Assembly: GCA_012656075.1 (NCBI GenBank)
Contig: JAAKBF010000020.1
Span: 62,001-126,000, forward strand
Origin: Phytophthora hibernalis
Lineage: Eukaryota > Oomycota > Peronosporomycetes > Peronosporales > Peronosporaceae
Length of the DNA stretch: 64,000 nt
Direction of reading: 5' to 3'
Both the position numbers and the translations under genes were made by a program. Position 1 is the stretch's first letter. The number at the start of each line of letters is the position of its first letter. Positions 33,501-45,704 of the stretch are shown one piece after another. Below the pieces are notes generated by a model. The model was not told where the DNA came from. It did not search any database and saw only the letters and a program-made list of their open reading frames with translations.

Positions 33501-36500
33501 ACGGAAGCGACTCTGCTCAGAAGGCAATGCGCCTTTGGAGAAAATCGGCTCGAGGAAAACCCACTTGCGCTGGATGAGGTTGAGCTGTGATAGCACCTGG
33601 TCGAGCGTGCTCATCTTGATTTCGTATTGACTTGCCTCGACCTCAAACGGCTTGAAGAATTGCGATTCCTTCAGCGATGCTAACAGCGACTGGTTGTCAC
33701 CTAATGCAAGCGTCAGGTCCTTCCAGTCCTTGATGATAGCGACGCGGCGGCCGTCGTGCTCGTGAGTTAACAGTGCAAGCTCGGCTGTCTCTGTCCAAGC
33801 ACGAAGTTCTTGTAAAGCATCGCGAATCGTGACTTCTCCTTGAGCTCTGGCATGAAGCACTTTGACGAACTGAAGCGTAGCTGGTAGCTCCAGTACTGGG
33901 AACACGTCCATGAAGTGCTGTACAATTAGGTTTTGCTTCTCCACGCCACGAGGGAACCCAAGCTTTCGGAAGAGCTGCGTCCAGTGATCGTCCTTGAATG
34001 GCTCGCCTCGACAAAGTTTGAGTGTAGGCATTGCTCGCTTCACATTTGTGTTGAATTCGTTGATCTTGTCCACCACAGCAGTGCGCTCCGCACCATGTGC
34101 AGCTTGCTCCTTAACCGCATCTGCCCATTTTTGAGCCGTGTCTGCTAATGCGAACATGTTCGTGCAAAACGCAAACCAGTCTTGTGCTGCAATAGTCTGC
34201 ACTTCCTCTCGGAACTGTCGGTACGTTTGCCAATTACGCTGGAGCTTGCCAACGTCGTCTTCAAGCGCTGGAAGACCGTCAAACACTGGTTCAGTCATTG
34301 AAAACGCTGCACAATTTGACGTGAGTGTGGTGCTTCGCGTCTTCAGCTCGTCTAATTTCTCGCGCCATTCATCCATGGAAATGTACACTTTAGCTAGCGC
34401 TTCATCCTCCCATGACGGCACTTCCACTGGACGTAGCGCCATCCACCGCTGTCGGAACTTGTCAATCTCGACGTTGCATTCGACTACCTGCGATTCGATT
34501 TCTCCCTTGAGACTTTCACGCTGCTCGTCAATCATGTCGTTGAAGGCCTCCAGAGCGATTTCAAAGTTCTCCCAGCGTGTTGGAAGCTGAGCTAGGCGAG
34601 CTTCCACCTCACTTGTATCGAGACTCGCACCACTCATACCAGCACTGCTGCCTCCACCAAGTACAGCAAGAAGCAGCGTCTTCTTCTTTTCAGCCTTCTG
34701 GAAGTGAGATTGAACGCCTCCTTTGCGTGCATCAATGTCCTTCCACTCCACTTGGGCAGCACCAATTTCGTCGATAGAGTGTGGACGTTTGTTCAAGCTC
34801 TCCATCGACGCGTCCACAAAGTCCTCAACCACTCGAATATGGTTCAAAGTACTTTTGCGGAGCGACAGAAGTAGTGCATCCGCAAACCGCTGCACATGTT
34901 CATCTAATGTCCGCTTGAATGGAACTAGCGACAGGTGAATGCAGTCCACTCTAACAAAGTCCGGGATCTTCTCACTTTCCTTTCGTTTGGTTCGTAGAGT
35001 TTTGAAATTGAGTTCCCAATCTGCCGGCTCTTGTAGTGTTGACTCCATGAGCGTATCCAGGTCAAGATTGCTACCACCTCCCAGTTTAGCTAGGAACCCC
35101 CAGTGCTCGTATTCAAAGAGTAGACCTTCGAGCCGCGTGAACAAACGCTCACAAGACTCGTACACTCGTACGAGGTTGCGTGCGTTGGCATCACACATTG
35201 CTGCAAATACCTGCGAGTTTGCAAATCCTCCAAACTTGGTTGGTCTTGCCACAAACTTCTTCATCGCCTTGTAGTACGTCGTACGCAGCTCTTCAATTGG
35301 AGGTTTCAGAACTAGCGTTGATCCGCCAGTGGAGGAAGTAGCTAGTGCAGCAGATGCTGTTGGGAAATGGAGCTCGGTCTTGATCTCTTTGATCTCTGGT
35401 AGGTTTTCGTTTAGCATCTCCAGACCGAGCTGGTAGCCGGATTCGAGCACCTTATAGAGCTGGTGGTCCCAGTACAGAAACCACTTGGCAGTGCGTGCAG
35501 AGTCTTGCTTACGCGTAGTTAACTGTGCACCGCGCTTGATCTCGTCCCAGCGTTCCTTCCACTTCGACGGGTAACGCAGCAGATCTACATCTAAAAGGGC
35601 GAGAAGTTCTTCACCCAACTTCTCATGAGCGCGCTTGAAGCGCCGATTTTCAGCTGCCAACCGGTCCGCTGCAGTTTGAAGTTGGCTCACGTATTCATCA
35701 CACTCGTCCAGGTTTGCCCACGTTACATCCTTGCTCTTGGTTTTCTGGTTCTGGCTCTGAGCGATACCAGGACGTTGCACGGCATCTTCAAATGCCAGCA
35801 GCGAATCGAGCAGCATGGGCTTCTGTTCGTCGATGATTTGAGCCTCGATGCTGTTGTAGAAGTTAGCCACCTTTTGCAGTGTGACACCAAAGCGGTAGTA
35901 TTTCTCCGCTTCCTCAGCCACCTGACGCACTCGAGTTGGGACCCACGCATCGCCAGCTTGTGCTGCAGTCTGCTGGGCCGAGAGCTCTGTGAGCTGACGG
36001 ACATCGCGCAGCAACGTAACAAGAAATTCACTGAAGTTCACGATGAGGTCGCCACTCTGCTTGTCAATCTGCATGAGTCTACCACGCAACCGAAGTGATT
36101 GACCTCCGTCATTCTCAGCATCTTCATCCAACGCGCGCAACATTGAATCCTGCCAGTCGCGCACACGATCTAGGACGAGACCACTAGCTTTCTGAGCTAA
36201 CTTATCGCACTGCTGCGATAGACGAGGGAGCTGGCAAGTCAGCCAGTACACCGCGGGCCAAACGCTGCATATCTGCTACTCGACGACTCAGCGCATGAGC
36301 CCAGACAATCACGTTCACGTCGCTACTTAATGTCTTGCCTACATGCATGCCGCTCTTCTTCTCTCTTGCTCCAGCGCTACTTGAGCCGAGGTTTTGCTTC
36401 CGAGTCTCGAAGTCGCTATCAAGCTGGTCAACATGCGCCAAAAGCTGTGCCAGCAGGGCATCACGTTCACCAGCTAGTGCCTGAGCCAGCGTAGGCCGCT

Positions 36501-37865
36501 GCAAAAGGTGCTGATAGCGCTGCAACAAGCGTGCAGCTGCACTAGGTTTTGAAGTGACGGCGCGGAGTCGTTCACGCAGCACCACTGCAACTTGTGCCTC
36601 CATGGGAGCGAGTGAGCGATCAAACTCGCTTAGCGCACGTTGCCATGCAGGCTCTGTGTACGCGTTGAAATACAGCGGACGCAGTCTCTCAAAAGGTCGA
36701 AAGCACGACTCCGCGAGTTCGTCTTCTTGGTTCTTCCCTCCACGAGAGGGTAGCAAGGCGTGAAGCTCCTCGTACGTTGTGCGCACACGCAGAACCTGGT
36801 CGAGCCGAGTGCTCAATTGCTGCACTCGCTGCACTTGAGAAGACATTGGGCCCTCCCACATGTGCTCACCATGCGCCGGCCACATCGTCCCAGTCAACGA
36901 CTCGATGCTGCTCCGCCACTTCTCGCACAAAGCCACACCTTGCTGCAGCAAATGGTGCACTGCATGGAATGAAGCTTGCCACACATTGCCCTCGGACTCC
37001 TTTTCACCTTCATTCAGTGCTTTAGCCTTAGCTAGCACGAAGCTGTTGATGGCTCCCGAGACAAGCCCAAGCAGGTGGTCCATACGTCGCTGGGGGTACA
37101 TTTGATCCCGTGCTAGATCAAGACGCCACAGATCGTCTGCAACGTTTGAAGCGTCATCCAACAAGTCGGTCATGTCGTCAAAGATCAAATCCCCAGTGGG
37201 GCGGAGAACCGTTGGTGCACCGTGTCAAACGCAGCGCTAAACTTCTTGGCTCGTCTGGCCTGTCTCGAGTCGCTCTGCATGGCTTCCCAGTACGCGAACT
37301 CGTCGCTCATAGTGGCGATGCTCATAAGACCCTCGTCGTTGCCGTCACTTGGTGCTGCTTTGGTTTGTTTTCCTCCCTGTATCAAGACGGAGCCTGCAAG
37401 ACCTGCATCCAGCTCCAGCAGTACGTCTTTGAGCTTCTGGGACAACTGACTTGCACGCGCGTCGTCACGCAGCAATAGCGGCGCGTACACTTGGTGCAGT
37501 GTCTGGTAGAGACTTTGTAGTGGCGTTTGCAGTGCTGAAGCTAGTTGCACACTCGTGCTCATGTTGGCGGGCGTGAGAGGTGCCACCTTCTGCAGCTTCA
37601 GGAACGCCGCCGTCTCGTCATTGTTCCCGCCCTCCTCGTCCTGCAATAGGTTCGTCAGACGAATGTCTTCACTCCCGCTGGCCAGTCGCGCGTGCAGCAC
37701 ATTGCACTGCAAGTCGTCGAGGAACTGCGTCAGCGCCTGCTGCGAGGCCTTTTCTTCACTCAGACGCGTGTCCCGAGGCGCCCAGAGACCGCGGAGCAGC
37801 CCGGACAGGTAGCTCCGCCTACCGTCACCAGCGTCTGGGTCCATTCGGATGCTACGACGAGACAA
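24594..37865 (-). CDS. DYNC2H1: Cytoplasmic dynein-2 heavy chain (retrograde IFT motor)
   Basis: The span fits one protein of about 4424 residues with no convincing intron. It matches DYNC2H1 rather than dynein-1 or axonemal chains: [38 protein letters not shown] (AAA1, about 1770), FNCDEGIDFQSMGRIF and LVKCGAWGCFDEFNRL. AAA2 GPSGSGKSTVW lies near 2090, AAA3 GPEGSGKN near 2410 and AAA4 GNSGVGRRS near 2770 (no Walker lysine, as in human). The stalk coiled coil is about 2970-3300, and the C-terminus contains ERRTYIPQGWTKFYEFS and ENAIYGGRIDN. It drives tip-to-base transport in flagella. Eleven frame breaks occur: 37191-37194, 36226-36228 (extra base), 30588-30591, 30319-30323, 30030-30033, 29867-29869, about 29637, about 28614, 28301-28302, 26137-26141 and 25943-25945. 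Ten are cured by one added base. Confidence 0.95.
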
Positions 37866-38030
37866 GATCCCTTGTTGTTGCGCTAAGACGGAGTGACAGC
37901 GAGGAGACGCCGAAGATACTTTTCAAGTACACCACTTCAACGTGATGTGCACCACATTTTCAACTTCAACTATGCATTTTCAGAATCGCGTCGCTTCGGT
38001 ATTAAATATGGGAGGGAATGCTGTTTTTAG

Positions 38031-39772
38031 GTGTCAGCAACGGACTCCAGAACAGCCATGCCGACGGGCAGCTTGGACACGTGGCCACCCGATGAAGAAG
38101 GCGACGATCTTGACGAAGAAGAAGACCTCGTGGGCGCTCTGGAGAACTGTACGCAAGAGCTGAACAAATTGTGCGGTGGACTGGAGCAGCTCGAGGCAGA
38201 AGATGGATATACCGCGGACGTCGATGACAGTACAGACACGCTGGCCTCGCTGGAAGAAATGTCGAGTGAATGTGCTGCTTTGTTGGCTTGCCTTGAGGGC
38301 GGAGATCATGGGTGAGAAGGAGACATTGTTGAAACTTATTCTTACTGACTGACTGGGCCTTTTAGATTCGACGGAGCTGACGATGGCAACCCTCAAATGC
38401 TGAATGAACCGATCAGTATTACCTATCAACCGAAGGAAGAGAAGGAGGAGCAGAAGCTTCAGGTTTGTCACCAAAGTTCGGTGTTGGCGAATTGTTGTAT
38501 CAAGTCTTATGCTATCGCGGAAGAGAACGTTTTGAAGGCCACGAGCGATGAAAAGCTAGCCCATGAACTCGACACATTTGCAGTGGAGCTGAACAACTTC
38601 GCGTTGTGTCTGGAAGAAACCACGAGCAAGAAAGAAGCCGATGTAGTCTCTCTGGAAGAAACCAACACAGAGGAATACACGGACGATCCCCTAGATCCAG
38701 CAACGCCCTTCATTGACAATGACGAAGCATGTCAGATTGTTGAGAAAAAGTATGGCAGGGGGAACGAAAATGCTGCTGCTGCTGCTACTGCTGCCATTGC
38801 TGCTGATAATGGAGGTGATGCTGACAACAAGATGGCTATGTCGACGGATGGGAAAAATTCAACCCACCGCAAGGAAGTATTCAGTCAGCGAACCAAGGAC
38901 GCAATTACATTGCACATCAAGAGGCTGGCGCTTCAAAAGCGCCGATTTGGCAATGGAAATCATTTCCGAGTCTCAAAGAATCCGGAACCAGACGCAGAAC
39001 AACAACGTGTTGGTGGGGTCAAGGTGGTGTTGTCAAAGTTCCAAAACACGAGTTTTCAGCAACATATAATGCGCCAAAATTTCGCACGACGAAGACAGCA
39101 GCAGCTTAAGGAAGCTCAGCGTTTCGTTGAGTCTACACGCTTGCGCGGAGCAGTGCGCTTACCACAACATCAGTCGGCAAAATCGAAGAACGGTACATCA
39201 CAATCTCAAGCTAAACAAAAATCAACGTACCTGGACCAATTCGCGACAACTTCCACGAATTCTTTGCCCACAAATGAGTTCGAGCCGCGCTGTCTGTGTG
39301 CCGTCTATCTATACGGTCTTCGTCGTCTGGGAACAACCTATATCACGTTCAGTTCGCTCGCGCAGTTTGAACAGCGCGCTCGAGCGAGGTTCGCGATTGA
39401 AAAATCGCAAGTATTTATCGAGAAGTGAGGGAAGCGGTCTTGCCTGAGCCTAAAGCAGGCGGCCCTGCTCGCCATTTAAACCGTTTACTACGAATTTCTA
39501 GTCTTGAGCACGTGATCGACGGCGATACACTTTGCATTACCCAAAATGCCTACGACGACATGACTATCTTGTGTGACTGGATGAAGCGGCGACAGCGTAT
39601 TGTGCACGGTTTTCAATTCAAAGTACAGCAAGCCCCTTCCAACATACCTACTTTCACAGACGAAGAGCTGACACCGCCAGAACCAAAGTCAACTGGCAAC
39701 AATGTGACTAAACCACAACTATGGGACTCAAATGGCCGCACTATCGGCGTTAAAGTGCAACATGTCATTTAA
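38031..39772 (+). CDS. Conserved hypothetical protein, helical and charged
   Basis: Exon 1 is 38031-38311 and exon 2 starts at 38366, with the splice joining GDHG and FDGADDG in phase 2. The N-terminal third is acidic with helical repeats (DLDEEEDLVGALENCTQELN). A poly-Ala stretch lies near 38772-38805. A basic central helix follows (RTKDAITLHIKRLALQKRRF, RQNFARRRQQQLKEAQRFV). The C-terminal part (CLCAVYLYGLRRLGTTYITF) continues past a frame break at T3 39414-39416 into LEHVIDGDTLCITQNAYDDM. Length is about 560 residues. No family recognised. It runs divergently from the dynein gene, 165 bp away. Confidence 0.65.
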
Positions 39773-39966
39773 AAGCGCATCATCAGATTTTGGGGCAAAC
39801 ATTACCACGGAGGTAAACTGTCAACGATTAGAATTTACGACTAGCGATGGTGAACTCGATTACTTGGGTTCACCGTGAACTTCATGGCCGATGGAGAGCC
39901 TTGAGAGCAGTGTTCATTCACTGGCAGATTTCCACTTTTGGGCCTTAAAAATGCTGGAGAATCCGA

Positions 39967-40413
39967 CTACGTCGACGCAGCAGGAGGCTCGGCGACAGGT
40001 TCCTGTGACGTCGGAGTAGCTGGAACCATAGCTCCAAGCAGTCCCACGACGTTGTTGGCCAGGGCACCCGTGTTACCGCTAGTCGCAGCCGAGATGATAC
40101 CCGCAGCGTTGCTGTACACGGCAGGGTTCGTCGCCGCACGAGCCAAAAGACCAAACAGATCCTCGTTCGAAATGGTAGGCACATTTGGATTTCGTGCCAT
40201 CATGTCCTCGATGGTGTGGACGAGTGTCTCGACATCGCTCTTGGAGATGATGCTGCTCTCAGATACCATGACGTTGTTGCCTTGTTCATTAACGGGCTCG
40301 AGGGACAATTGAGTGCCACGCATTCCGGATGTCATCGTAACGTGATCGGCTGCCAGCACGAGCGACACCAAATAGGCAAGCGCGATAGCGACTTCAACAA
40401 TCGGCATTTTCAT
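39967..40413 (-). CDS. Small secreted protein, paralogue 1
   Basis: 148 residues from MKMPIVEVAIALAYLVSLVL, a clear signal peptide with cleavage near LAA-DHV. The mature part shares TIEDMM, LARAATNP.VYSNAAGIISA and TGALANNVVGLLGA with the protein at 45705-46187 and ends in a Pro/Ala tail. There are no cysteines and no RxLR or LFLAK motif. The upstream in-frame extension to 40608 is rejected because the leader just before this ATG is conserved in the paralogue. Function unknown; probably secreted or cell-surface. Confidence 0.85.
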   Translation of the reverse strand: MKMPIVEVAIALAYLVSLVLAADHVTMTSGMRGTQLSLEPVNEQGNNVMVSESSIISKSDVETLVHTIEDMMARNPNVPTISNEDLFGLLARAATNPAVYSNAAGIISAATSGNTGALANNVVGLLGAMVPATPTSQEPVAEPPAAST

Positions 40414-40468
40414 CGGGAAAAGGGAAGCAGGTAGTGGTGGAAGCCGACTTGAATACTTGGAGACCGAT
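40414..40468 (-). promoter_or_regulatory. 5' leader conserved between the two secreted paralogues
   Basis: Read on the minus strand, the 55 bp before the ATG contain CTCCAAGTATTCAAGTCGGC and TTCCACCACTACC. They align closely with 45650-45704 before the second paralogue, with one or two substitutions in the core block. Confidence 0.6.
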
Positions 40469-40905
40469 CGAACAATGTCTTTGGGGGCACCCACTGCAAC
40501 CTCAGGCAAAGGGAACATAGAAATCGAGGAAAACACCTCGCTCGTCAGACTTTGCATCGTCGTGAAAATGTGTTTGAAAAGCGTGTAACGCTCTTCACGA
40601 TGTTGCAAGGAATTATCAGTGTAGTGGGTTCAAGGACGACATTATTGTGCTGTTACCACTTCAACCCAGCGAGTATGAAAAATACAAGTTACATCAGTAG
40701 TATAATACTACGTTGTACATCAACTTTGGTCAAAACTTGTTTTCTCGGGTTGTCTTAAATGGTTGCTGCTCAAGTTTTAACTGCAATAATGAGGCTTCAC
40801 GACACTGATGCATGCACGAACAGGATATTCATCACTGCACGCTTGTTAAAGGTAAGCAGCTCACAAAAAGCAGCTCACAACACGGCCCGCTTGGAACTGG
40901 AGGGC

Positions 40906-41142
40906 TTACCATCCACGATAGCCATACCCACGGTAACCATAGCCACGATAGCCACCGCCATATCCACGATAGCCACCGCCATATCCACGGTAGCCATAGC
41001 CCCGGAAGCCACCATATCCATGGTATTCCTGGTCATTCGGCGCCGCGGCTTCGTTCTCAGCCTCGACCGGCTCGGGCTCTTGCGCATTGGCGAGCGCGGC
41101 CACGAAGGCGAAAGCAGCGACGAGAGCGAGAGAGATCTTCAT
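40906..41142 (-). CDS. Secreted Gly/Tyr/Arg-repeat protein
   Basis: 78 residues. The signal peptide MKISLALVAAFAFVAALANA is followed by a short acidic segment (EPEPVEAENE) and then a tail of GYRGYGGG/GYGYR repeats to the end. Such Gly-Tyr repeats are typical of wall- or matrix-associated structural proteins; this is a composition argument only. It is divergent from a related Gly-rich gene at 41418. Confidence 0.8.
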   Translation of the reverse strand: MKISLALVAAFAFVAALANAQEPEPVEAENEAAAPNDQEYHGYGGFRGYGYRGYGGGYRGYGGGYRGYGYRGYGYRGW

Positions 41143-41417
41143 TGCAGGCAGGTTCTTCGGTTGTCTTGGGAGTCTTGAGATCAATTGCGAAGTGATTCTC
41201 TTCAGCACCTGCGAATTCTCGGGCGTAGCTGGGAAAGGAGGCGAACCCCGTTAAAAAGTCAAGAATCTTCACTGCCTACATCCCGTTATCGCGACTCGGA
41301 GAAAGACGCTCGGCCCCGTCCTACCTGCCATCCCGTTGAACCAAAAGCGCTATTCGAGAGCTCATTGTGCAATTTACCGTCTTCTCCTCAAGTCAAACTC
41401 AAGTCCCAAAGTCGAAG
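41143..41417. promoter_or_regulatory. 275-bp shared promoter of the Gly-rich pair
   Basis: It separates the start codons of two head-to-head secreted Gly-rich genes, so coordinate expression is plausible. No specific element is claimed. Confidence 0.5.
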
Positions 41418-41606
41418 ATGAAGACCTTTTTCGTGCTCGCCGCTGTGCTGGCCTACGTCGCTGCTCTCGCGTACGCTGAAGAAACTCCAGCCAAGGACGC
41501 GGAAGCTGATACGGAACGTCACTATGGCGGAGGTGGCGGTGGGGGCGGTGGGGGCGGCGGCTATCGCTACCGCTACGGCGGAGGCGGCGGAGGCTACGGT
41601 CACTGA
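41418..41606 (+). CDS. Short secreted polyglycine protein
   Basis: 62 residues. The signal peptide MKTFFVLAAVLAYVAALAYA is followed by an acidic linker (EETPAKDAEADTER), a run of twelve Gly, then YRYRYGGGGGGYGH. It shares its plan (signal, acidic linker, Gly/Tyr tail) with the divergent gene at 40906-41142 and is probably an ancient inverted duplicate. No enzymatic function expected. Confidence 0.8.
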   Translation: MKTFFVLAAVLAYVAALAYAEETPAKDAEADTERHYGGGGGGGGGGGGYRYRYGGGGGGYGH

Positions 41607-41874
41607 TAAAGTGCAAGCGTCAAGCCAGCAGTTTCTCCTTCTTCTTCTCCAAACCCAGCTAGCGTAGATACACGCAGCACCAGTGTCGTAAACGCTTCTA
41701 ATGCCAGAAACGAGTTCTTAAAAAGTATTTGCTTCAAGTTGGAACATGGCTACATGCGTACTTATCTTCATGACATGGCTACATAATCATTCAGTGCGTA
41801 CCTATCAGTTGTGTAAAGGTTGGGTACAGATCCGCCACTATCATTCCCCACATTTCAAGAGCAGACCCAAGTCG
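41607..41874. other. Spacer, leader of the ELAPOR-like gene
   Basis: Nothing coding is seen before the ATG at 41875. Confidence 0.4.
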
Positions 41875-44800
41875 ATGCGGACGTTGGTTTGGCTGCTGGC
41901 GGTGGCCTCTGGGGCGGCGGCTTCTGGTCCCAAGTTCCACTACGGCTTCAGCGACTGTGTGGACAGCGAGCGCACGCTCTTCTACTACCTCAAGAGCGAG
42001 GGGACGTGTGCAGCTAATGCCACAGGCCAAGTGCTCGCCAAACGTAAGTTCGAATGCGGAGTAAAACCCAATGTGGGTGATTAATGTGGGTCTAATGATG
42101 TGGGTGATTGGGTGATATCAGCGCCAGTGCACGGACTTCGCTGCGACGTGCAGTGTGATCGTGGGTTTTATCTCGGGGCCAAGTACGTCATCATCATATC
42201 GGATATGAGAGGTTTATGACTAATTACTGTCATGACGTAGCTTTTCCAGTTCGGAGCCTGTCTCCGGCTGTGAACGCTGTCCCCAGGGCAAATACTCTCT
42301 AGGAGGAGGGATTTTGTTCTCAGAACGCACAGATGCGTGGACTTCTCCGCTGTCTGCTGAGCTTCAGACCGACTGTATGACCCAAAATATGTACACGGGT
42401 CAATGGCAGCACAATTGCAACCCGTGGGTCCCTTCAGCCGATGGGTCGTACATTTCCTCGGGCGAGAACTCGGGCGTGATGCAGAACTTTGAAGGCACCA
42501 GACTTTATTCAACGCTGCGGGTCAGTGCCACTTTTGTGCGGGACGGATCCGTGACGTACAAGTACCGGGTGGACGCTGAAAGTCCGTACGACGGGCTGAT
42601 GTTCCAGATTGATGATGACCAAGGCGCGGGACTCGTCTCGCAGTCGGACGGATGGAAGGAGGCGGTCGTGCAAGTGTCGGCTGGTGCGCACACACTGGCG
42701 TGGAACTATATGAAGGACTATGCAGGGGATGCGGGCGAGGACAAGGCATACCTTAAAGTGATTGAGCTGGTGGGGACAGCGTGGGCCGATCTGCACTGCC
42801 ACACGTGCGGCGGAGATATGACGAATAGTGGGGGTCGCTCTGTGCCTTCTGTGGTCCGAACGAGTACGCGGCGGCCAAGTCGGATAGCGAACTCGACTTT
42901 ACGTGCTACTCGTGTCCGACGGACACCTACGCGCCGAAGGGATCTATCGGTATTTCGTCGTGTGTCGAGCAGCGCGCGTGTACGATGGATGATGTGGACG
43001 AGACGTACACGGCTTGTAAAAGGGTGCGCGGGACGTCACGTATTCTTGGAGTCAGCCGAAGACGTGTGACACGACGCTGGAGGGCAGCATTCAACTCACC
43101 GCTCCACAGAAAGGCGTCGAATGCGCGAGCTGCGCGCGAGGATATCAGCTTACGGAGGGCGACGGATGTGCGGCTTGTCCCGTAGGTCAAGCGCTAGCCG
43201 TCTCAAAAACCTGTGAACAATGTCCCGCAGGAACGGTTGTGGTGAATGCGGTTGAGTACGGTGTCGGTACCCCAGACGCGTGGGATACCTGGCCCGCAAT
43301 TGTTAGCACGGAGACGGCTCAGCATGCTGGGTGGAAGCTTACCAAGAGCGGACTGCTATTCGCACAGCACACATACAGCGATCAAGATGGTGGCGATTGG
43401 ACTCGCCCCAGTCGCTCAGTTCTGTCATTCAGTGTGCCCTTTGTGCATTCTGGCTCGATGAACATGACGTACAAGTTGAGCGGCGTCCCCACGTTCGGAA
43501 ACGATGGCTCTCGTGCGTGGATTGAGCTGGAAATTCGAGATGCTGGAGACAGCAACAAGAAAACGAAATCAGCAGAGTATTCAAGCTTACCGAGTAGCGG
43601 TGATGGAACCAGTCAGGACGGCGATGGCAGCGGAACCGATGTCGACAAAAACATTGTTCACCTGCTCCATGGTGGTGAGAATGGTACATTCAATGAGGTT
43701 GTGCAGATCAATGTCACGACAGCGACAGTGAAGGAATTTTCTCTGGTGGTGCGTGCAACCAGCGCCGAAGCGAAGCGTGCAATCGGAGCGAAGTTGGTAC
43801 ACTTGGGATTTACGGGCACGCAGGAAGGTGCTGGCGTGAGCTGTGATAGCTGTCCGTCAGGGTACGAGCCAGTAAACCCTGACGACGACCAGCAAACGTT
43901 TGGCTGTCGTATTTGCCCCGCTGGTACATTCGCTGAAGCGGGCGACTCAACTGGAATCGTTGCATGCGGCGAGTGTCCAGCCAATACGTACTCGAAAGAG
44001 GGTGCTGCTACGTGCACACCCTGTGGTGAGAACACGTTTAGTAGCCCTGGTGCGGTGGCTTGTGCCGCTCCTCAGGCACTGACGCTTAATGCTAGTGCGT
44101 CTTCGGATACGGTGGCATCGCCGTCATCATCATTGTCGTCATCCTCTGCTGTGGTGTCTTCTGCGCTTAGTGGTTTGCAGGTGACTTACAATCTGTCACT
44201 GCTGGAAGCGCTCGTGTGGGGCAACGAGAGTTGGATCTTGGATGATAGCGTTTACGGTAATGCGTCGAGTCTGCAGTCCACGAAGCCGGTTGAGTCCTCG
44301 ATGGTTTTTCAGGCTGACGGCCAGAACTACTGGTTTTCGGGCCTGTTCCGCCCCTCGGAAGTGGTTGGCTGCAGCAAGTGCCAGGACAGGTTGTGGACCA
44401 GGAAGTGGATACGACCAGTGAGGTGGCCTATGTGGTTGTTGCCAGTATGATTAACCCTCGCGAAGCTGGAAATTACTTCCAGCAGAACAGTGGTGTGTAC
44501 GGCAACGTAATGTGCTCTGCACCAGCGGTACGTTCTGTTTTCGACGTGTTTTTTTGCTTGTCATACATGTACCTGGTACTGATTTTTTTATGCTTGGACA
44601 GCAATGGAAGCTAGTGAATGGCGGTAGCCACATGGATATCTTACCACTGGAGTCGGGTGCTGGTGTGAAGGTCTCTTTTACTGGTGGATCACCATGCGTT
44701 AACGGCAAGACGATGTCCACAACGTTCAACTTTGAATGTGACCTTAATGCCGGTAAGAACTATTGTACATGTATGCAATGTAGTGTGTGGAGAAAATGAC

Positions 44801-45414
44801 TGATCATTTATCGCATCATTTGTGCAGGAACAACAAACAAACCTGCTTCAGCATCGCAAGATGATGACAAGTGCAACTGGGACATTGTCTGGAAGACCGC
44901 GTATGCTTGTCCCATGTGTGATGACGATTACTTCAACGAGCTTCGCTCGACTTGCAACGGTGGCGAGCAGTTAGTTTCGTATGCTCGTAAGCTGGCGTGT
45001 TACGGCGGTGCTGAGTCGGAGAGCACGGACACCATTTCGACGTGCACTGAAAGCGCCGTGGTGCTGGACACGAAGGCTCTGTACTCGGTCTACGCGGTAG
45101 TTGTTATTGTGGGTTTTGTGGTATTGCTACTGATGATGGGTATCCTCATCATTCACCGCAAATACCGCAATGCCTACAACGAGTACCTCTATCTGAAGGG
45201 CAAGATGCCGACAGATGAGAAGACACAGGATGACGGCTCCAAGGAAACTACATTTGAATTCACCCCGAGGTCCAACGCTCTGCACAGCTCCCCACTTGGC
45301 GACGCGTCATCACCCGCCACGCCTGATCAAGAGGAGAAAATTCCCGATGTTGTCGATGCCAGTGATGTCGACGATGGAATCCAACTCAAGCTGCACAGTG
45401 TCCAAAGTGTCTAG
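41875..45414 (+). CDS. ELAPOR1/KIAA1324-like type I sorting receptor
   Basis: Five exons: 41875-42043, 42122-42182, 42241-44527, 44602-44752 and 44828-45414. The signal peptide (MRTLVWLLAVASGAAA) is followed by Cys-rich modules (CERCPQGKYS, CASCARGYQ, CDSCPSGY, CGECPANTYS), Gly/Asp-rich beta domains, and a region resembling a mannose-6-phosphate-receptor-type fold ending NWDIVWKTAYACPMC. One membrane helix (VYAVVVIVGFVVLLLMMGIL) and a cytosolic tail of about 80 residues follow. In animals this family works in the endosome-lysosome/trans-Golgi system. Three frame breaks, each needing one added base, lie at 42830-42834 (G5), 43018-43021 (A4) and 44381-44382. Confidence 0.85.
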
Positions 45415-45649
45415 AGGCGCTGTCGAAGAAATGGGAGGCTTGCATTATGCCTTGTGGATCTATTTCGTGTTAATGCGTGCTGCTTTTGTTCTCCACGTGC
45501 CATCAGATCAAATGGAGAAGCTTCTTTTGACGATTGTGCCGAGATGACGTGGAGTTTTCTACGCTAACAATTTCTTAGTGTTTTCGATGATTCTTATGAT
45601 TTCCTGCATGATTTTAGGCTTCAACAGTTCCCCGTTCAATTGTCATTGA

Positions 45650-45704
45650 TTAATCGGACTCCAAGTACTCAAGTCGGCTTCCACCACCACCTTCGCTTTC
45701 CCCG
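45650..45704 (+). promoter_or_regulatory. 5' leader conserved with the paralogue at 40413
   Basis: Contains CTCCAAGTACTCAAGTCGGC and TTCCACCACCACC directly before the ATG, matching the leader of the first secreted paralogue. A TCATTG word at 45645-45650 may be an oomycete Inr-like start site. Confidence 0.55.

Noticed and set aside
24600..37800. Many plus-strand frames over the dynein gene
   Set aside because: The minus strand gives a full-length dynein-2 heavy chain; the plus frames are by-products of its codon use.
24594..37865. Programmed ribosomal frameshifting in DYNC2H1
   Set aside because: Eleven sites of different sequence, most but not all in the same direction, and the same pattern in unrelated genes; no slippery heptamer-pseudoknot arrangement is shared.
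40414..40608. Upstream in-frame extension of secreted paralogue 1
   Set aside because: The leader conserved with paralogue 2 lies inside it, and the signal peptide begins at the Met at 40413.
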